In this document: in pieces, positions 41,335 through 44,168 of the stretch
How positions within the stretch are numbered: the stretch's first letter is position 1
Layout: the number at the start of each line of letters is the position of its first letter
Translations under genes and position numbers: made by a program
Assembly (NCBI GenBank): GCA_902609285.1
Contig: CACLRL010000001.1
Location: 79,636-123,803, forward strand
DNA length: 44,168 nt
Source: an uncultured Candidatus Actinomarina sp.
Lineage (GTDB): Bacteria > Actinomycetota > Acidimicrobiia > Actinomarinales > Actinomarinaceae
Reading direction: 5' to 3'
Notes under the pieces: generated by a model
What the model was told of the DNA's origin: nothing
The model's database searches: none
The model's input: only the letters and a program-made list of their open reading frames with translations

Positions 41335-41619
41335 ATGGGTAAATCAAATAATAGATCAAGCAAGCCAAAACTTTCAAAATACGAAGCTCCGAAGCAGAGA
41401 AGAGTATCAAAAGAACAAATTCAGAATGCTACTTACAAAGACGTTAAGCTTTTAGAAAAATTTTTATCAGATCGTGGAAAGATTAGATCTAGTTTAATTA
41501 CTGGTATTACAAAGCAAGAACAAGCCAAAATAGCAAGACTTGTAAAAATTGGTAGGGAGCTAGCTTTATTGCCATATGTAACAACAAGTTCTTACAAGCA
41601 ATCATACAATCGAAGATGA
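41335..41619 (+). CDS. rpsR: Ribosomal protein bS18
   Basis: 94 aa. The core YKDVKLLEKFLSDRGKIRSS and GITKQEQAKIARLVKIGREL are S18. The basic N-terminal extension of about 25 residues is longer than in most bacteria. Overlaps rplI start (ATGA). Confidence 0.93.
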   Translation: MGKSNNRSSKPKLSKYEAPKQRRVSKEQIQNATYKDVKLLEKFLSDRGKIRSSLITGITKQEQAKIARLVKIGRELALLPYVTTSSYKQSYNRR

Positions 41620-42062
41620 AAGTTATTTTAAACCAAGATATAAAAAAACTTGGGAAAAAAGGTGACGTTGTAGAAGTTGCTAAAGGTTACGCCAGAAATT
41701 ATCTATTACCAAAAAACTTAGGCATAAAAGCAACTGAAAAAAATATCTTAATTGCTGAACAAATCCAGCAAAAAAGACAAGCGTCAATTGAAGAAAATAT
41801 AGAGCTTGCTAACTCAATTAAAACTGGTTTAGCTGATGCAAAAATCGTTATTGCAGCAAATTCTACTGACGAGGGAACGCTTTATGCTTCAATATCAAAT
41901 GATTTAATTATTGAGGCAATTGAAAAATTTTCAGGTTATAAAATTAATGAAAGTCAAATTTCAGATAATGCAATTAAAGAGATAGGTCTTCACGATATCA
42001 CAATAAATTTAAGCGGGGATGTATCTTTTGAAGTTACATTAGAAATAGTTCCAGAGACATAA
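41616..42062 (+). CDS. rplI: Ribosomal protein bL9
   Basis: 148 aa. MKVILNQDIKKLGKKGDVVE, VAKGYARNYLLPKNLG, long connecting helix, C-terminal IKEIGLHDITINLSGDVSF. Full-length two-domain L9. Confidence 0.95.
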   Translation: MKVILNQDIKKLGKKGDVVEVAKGYARNYLLPKNLGIKATEKNILIAEQIQQKRQASIEENIELANSIKTGLADAKIVIAANSTDEGTLYASISNDLIIEAIEKFSGYKINESQISDNAIKEIGLHDITINLSGDVSFEVTLEIVPET

Positions 42063-42064
42063 AA

Positions 42065-43423
42065 ATGGCCGGACCTGAAGCATTATCAAGTAGAGATATA
42101 GAAGGTTTACAAAAGTCTCCACCAAATAGTATTGAGGCAGAAGAAGCTTTATTAGGTAGTGCTCTTTTATCTAGAGATGCTTCCAATAGACTAATGGAAG
42201 CTGTAAAACCATCTGATTTTTATAGTCCTACCAACCAAACAATATTTGAAGCTATGAAAGATTTATTTGATTCCGGAAGACCAATTGATAGTGTTACAGT
42301 TTCTGAGACGGTATTTAAAGATAAGAAAAATACGACAAGTTTGAAAACTTCATCAATTGCCAGACTTATTGAGAATGTCCCAAGTTCTGCAAACTTTGAA
42401 AGATATATTGAGATTGTCCTTGAACATTCAAACAGAAGAAAACTCTTGAAAGCAAGTGGAAGAATAGAACTCTTAGCTTATGCCTTAGACAAAGACATAT
42501 CTAGCGTGATGGATGAGGCAGAACAATCTATATTTACAGCATCTGATGATGCTATTGGCGATGGACTAATTGGCGTTTCAGATGTACTTAACGATGCCAT
42601 TGAGAAAATTGAAGAAATAGAGAATATAGGAACTGGACTTTCCGGACTTGCGACAGGTTTTGCTGATCTTGATTCAATACTTGCGGGACTACAAGAAGGC
42701 AACTTAGTAGTAATAGCTGCCAGACCAAGCATGGGTAAATCTTCTTTAGCTTTAAATATTGCAACAAATGTATCTAAAGAAAATAAAATCACTGCTTTCT
42801 TTTCACTTGAAATGACCAAAGAAGAATTAGTTCAAAGAGTTTTGTTTTCAGAGGCAAAAGTTACTTCGGGTGATGCTAGAAAAGGGCAACTTGGTCCAGA
42901 GAAATGGTCAAGAGTAGTTGAAGCAGCATCCAAAGTAAACAATATGCCATTATATTTTGATGATGCCTCTGTAATTACGGTTACAGACATTAGAGCAAAA
43001 TCAAGGAGGCTAAAAGCCTCGAAAGGACTAGATTTAATTGTTGTTGATTATCTACAACTAATGCAGGGCCTATCTGGAGACAACAGACAACAAGAAATCG
43101 CTGAAATAAGTAGAAACTTAAAAAATCTTGCTCGAGAGTTAAAAGTTCCAATAATTGCTTTGTCACAGTTAAATCGTGCTGCTGAGGCAAGAGAAGATAA
43201 AAGACCAAGATTAGGCGATCTTCGTGAATCTGGTGCAATAGAACAAGATGCTGACATTGTAATGATGCTTTACAGAGATGACTATTACAACCCTGCCACA
43301 GAAACACCTGGAGTAGCAGAGGTTAATATTGTAAAACATAGGTCAGGGTCAACAGGTAGAATAGATTTATATTTCAGTAAAGAATATACACAGTTCTCAA
43401 ACTATTCAAGACAACAAGATTAG
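42065..43423 (+). CDS. dnaB: Replicative DNA helicase
   Basis: 452 aa. N-terminal PPNSIEAEEALLGSALLS, Walker A ARPSMGKSSLALN, FSLEMTKEELVQRV, Walker B VVDYLQLM, arginine-finger region LSQLNRAAEARED, and RDDYYNP. No intein insertion in any of the usual sites. Unwinds DNA at the fork. Two nt after rplI. Confidence 0.97.
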   Translation: MAGPEALSSRDIEGLQKSPPNSIEAEEALLGSALLSRDASNRLMEAVKPSDFYSPTNQTIFEAMKDLFDSGRPIDSVTVSETVFKDKKNTTSLKTSSIARLIENVPSSANFERYIEIVLEHSNRRKLLKASGRIELLAYALDKDISSVMDEAEQSIFTASDDAIGDGLIGVSDVLNDAIEKIEEIENIGTGLSGLATGFADLDSILAGLQEGNLVVIAARPSMGKSSLALNIATNVSKENKITAFFSLEMTKEELVQRVLFSEAKVTSGDARKGQLGPEKWSRVVEAASKVNNMPLYFDDASVITVTDIRAKSRRLKASKGLDLIVVDYLQLMQGLSGDNRQQEIAEISRNLKNLARELKVPIIALSQLNRAAEAREDKRPRLGDLRESGAIEQDADIVMMLYRDDYYNPATETPGVAEVNIVKHRSGSTGRIDLYFSKEYTQFSNYSRQQD

Positions 43424-44168
43424 TGAAAAAAAGTCTTGGGGCTTATGCTGCAATCACAGTATTAGCTATCTCTTGGGGCACAATCCCAATAATTATCAAA
43501 ACATCTCAAATTAGCCCTTTAAGTTTGGTTGGTATAAGAACATTTATTGGATCTATTTTCTTGTCTCTTTTCTTCATTAATAAAAAAGTAGATTATAAAG
43601 CATTAGTTAAGCCAGGGATAATTTTGGGTCCGTTACTTGCTTTACACTGGACAACAATGTTTGAGTCAATAGAAAGAAATAGTGTTGCAGTTGGTATCGG
43701 ATTAGTTTTTTCATATCCAATTTTTGTCCTTTTGATTGAAGGCGTAAGAGGAAAACGATTAACAATTATTCAAACTTCTATAATTATTACGGGCTTTATA
43801 GGTTTGATTGCTCTATTAGAAATTGGAAATATAGATTCAGTAAGTGGAGTTGTATTGGGAATAATAAGTGCAATAAGCTTGTCTTTATTAATAACCATAG
43901 GTGAACATTACACAAATCAATTTGGCGGTTTAAATATTGCCTTTGCACAATTGTTATCTGCAGGACTGGTTATGTTCTATTTTGCTGTTCCCGGATTTCC
44001 ATGGATGATGGAAAATATTGTCGTAAGTCTATTTTTAGGAATTTTCTTAACGGCAATAGGGTTAACCACTTATTGGTATGTGGTAAAAATAATAAAACCA
44101 CTTTCTGTAAGTACAATTACTTATTTAGAGCCAACATCTGGAGTTATTTTAGGAATTTTCATATTGGA
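43423..44168 (+). CDS. EamA/DMT-family transporter (3' partial)
   Basis: GTG 43423 overlaps the dnaB stop by one base (TAGTG) and the frame stays open to the window end, about 248 codons. KSLGAYAAITVLAISWGTIP and a repeated EamA layout (SWGTIP; GLTTYWYVVKIIKPLSVSTI and YLEPTSGVILG) mark a drug/metabolite transporter with two five-helix halves. Likely exports or exchanges a metabolite; substrate unknown. No stop within the window. Confidence 0.88.
   Translation, partial: MKKSLGAYAAITVLAISWGTIPIIIKTSQISPLSLVGIRTFIGSIFLSLFFINKKVDYKALVKPGIILGPLLALHWTTMFESIERNSVAVGIGLVFSYPIFVLLIEGVRGKRLTIIQTSIIITGFIGLIALLEIGNIDSVSGVVLGIISAISLSLLITIGEHYTNQFGGLNIAFAQLLSAGLVMFYFAVPGFPWMMENIVVSLFLGIFLTAIGLTTYWYVVKIIKPLSVSTITYLEPTSGVILGIFIL

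Overview
The window is AT-rich (about one third G+C by eye) and very gene-dense. It looks like a piece of a streamlined, free-living marine actinobacterium, most like the low-GC Actinomarinales/Acidimicrobiia-related lineage. This is inferred from four things: Thr-rich lipoprotein linkers (TTTTT) typical of Acidimicrobiia, an F420-type PPOX enzyme, two cytochromes P450, and frequent leaderless-type starts. About 20 genes have a TANNNT -10 box only 6-8 nt before the start codon. No rRNA, tRNA, CRISPR array, transposase or phage gene was seen.

Layout. 1-2800: end of an ABC ATPase and its FtsX/MacB-type permease. 2804-5944 (-): a 1046-aa FecR-domain lipoprotein with about 13 Cys-pair repeats and a Pro/Gly tail. 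6054-7346: M20 peptidase. 7475-11248: a six-gene Shine-Dalgarno-led operon of unknown function, made of three tandem ABM-like (dimeric alpha/beta-barrel) proteins and three six-TM membrane proteins. 11271-13368: acyltransferase-3, a small ORF, an F420/PPOX-type protein and an SRPBCC protein. 13526-15853: amino-acid permease, a possible micro-ORF and a His-rich membrane protein. 15856-18556: two PlsC-type acyltransferases, a histidine phosphatase and a small membrane protein. 18557-20176: two paralogous structured-RNA/terminator elements flanking a P450. 20194-24870: a beta-propeller-like lipoprotein, endonuclease IV, LysA, an SDR epimerase and a 2TM protein. 25188-29542: three HEXXH lipoproteins around another acyltransferase. 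29539-34297: small membrane proteins, SDR, CutA, DinB-like, ArsC, a CREST/ceramidase-like protein and a Cys/Met PLP enzyme. 34349-38099: second P450, uridine phosphorylase, ribokinase and a lipoprotein MsrA. 38185-39516 (-): a second locus of the ABM/six-TM family. 39667 to end: panB, rpsF-ssb-rpsR-rplI-dnaB and a partial EamA transporter.

The best candidate for an undescribed system is the ABM/six-TM family. It occurs as one six-gene operon and again as a two-gene locus 27 kb away, both preceded by strong ribosome binding sites unlike most neighbours. The second is the pair of ~150-nt elements at 18557-18708 and 20023-20176. They share an almost identical 3' terminator and a 5' half that keeps stems by compensatory change.

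Limits: all family calls are by eye from motifs. No database search, folding or alignment program was run.
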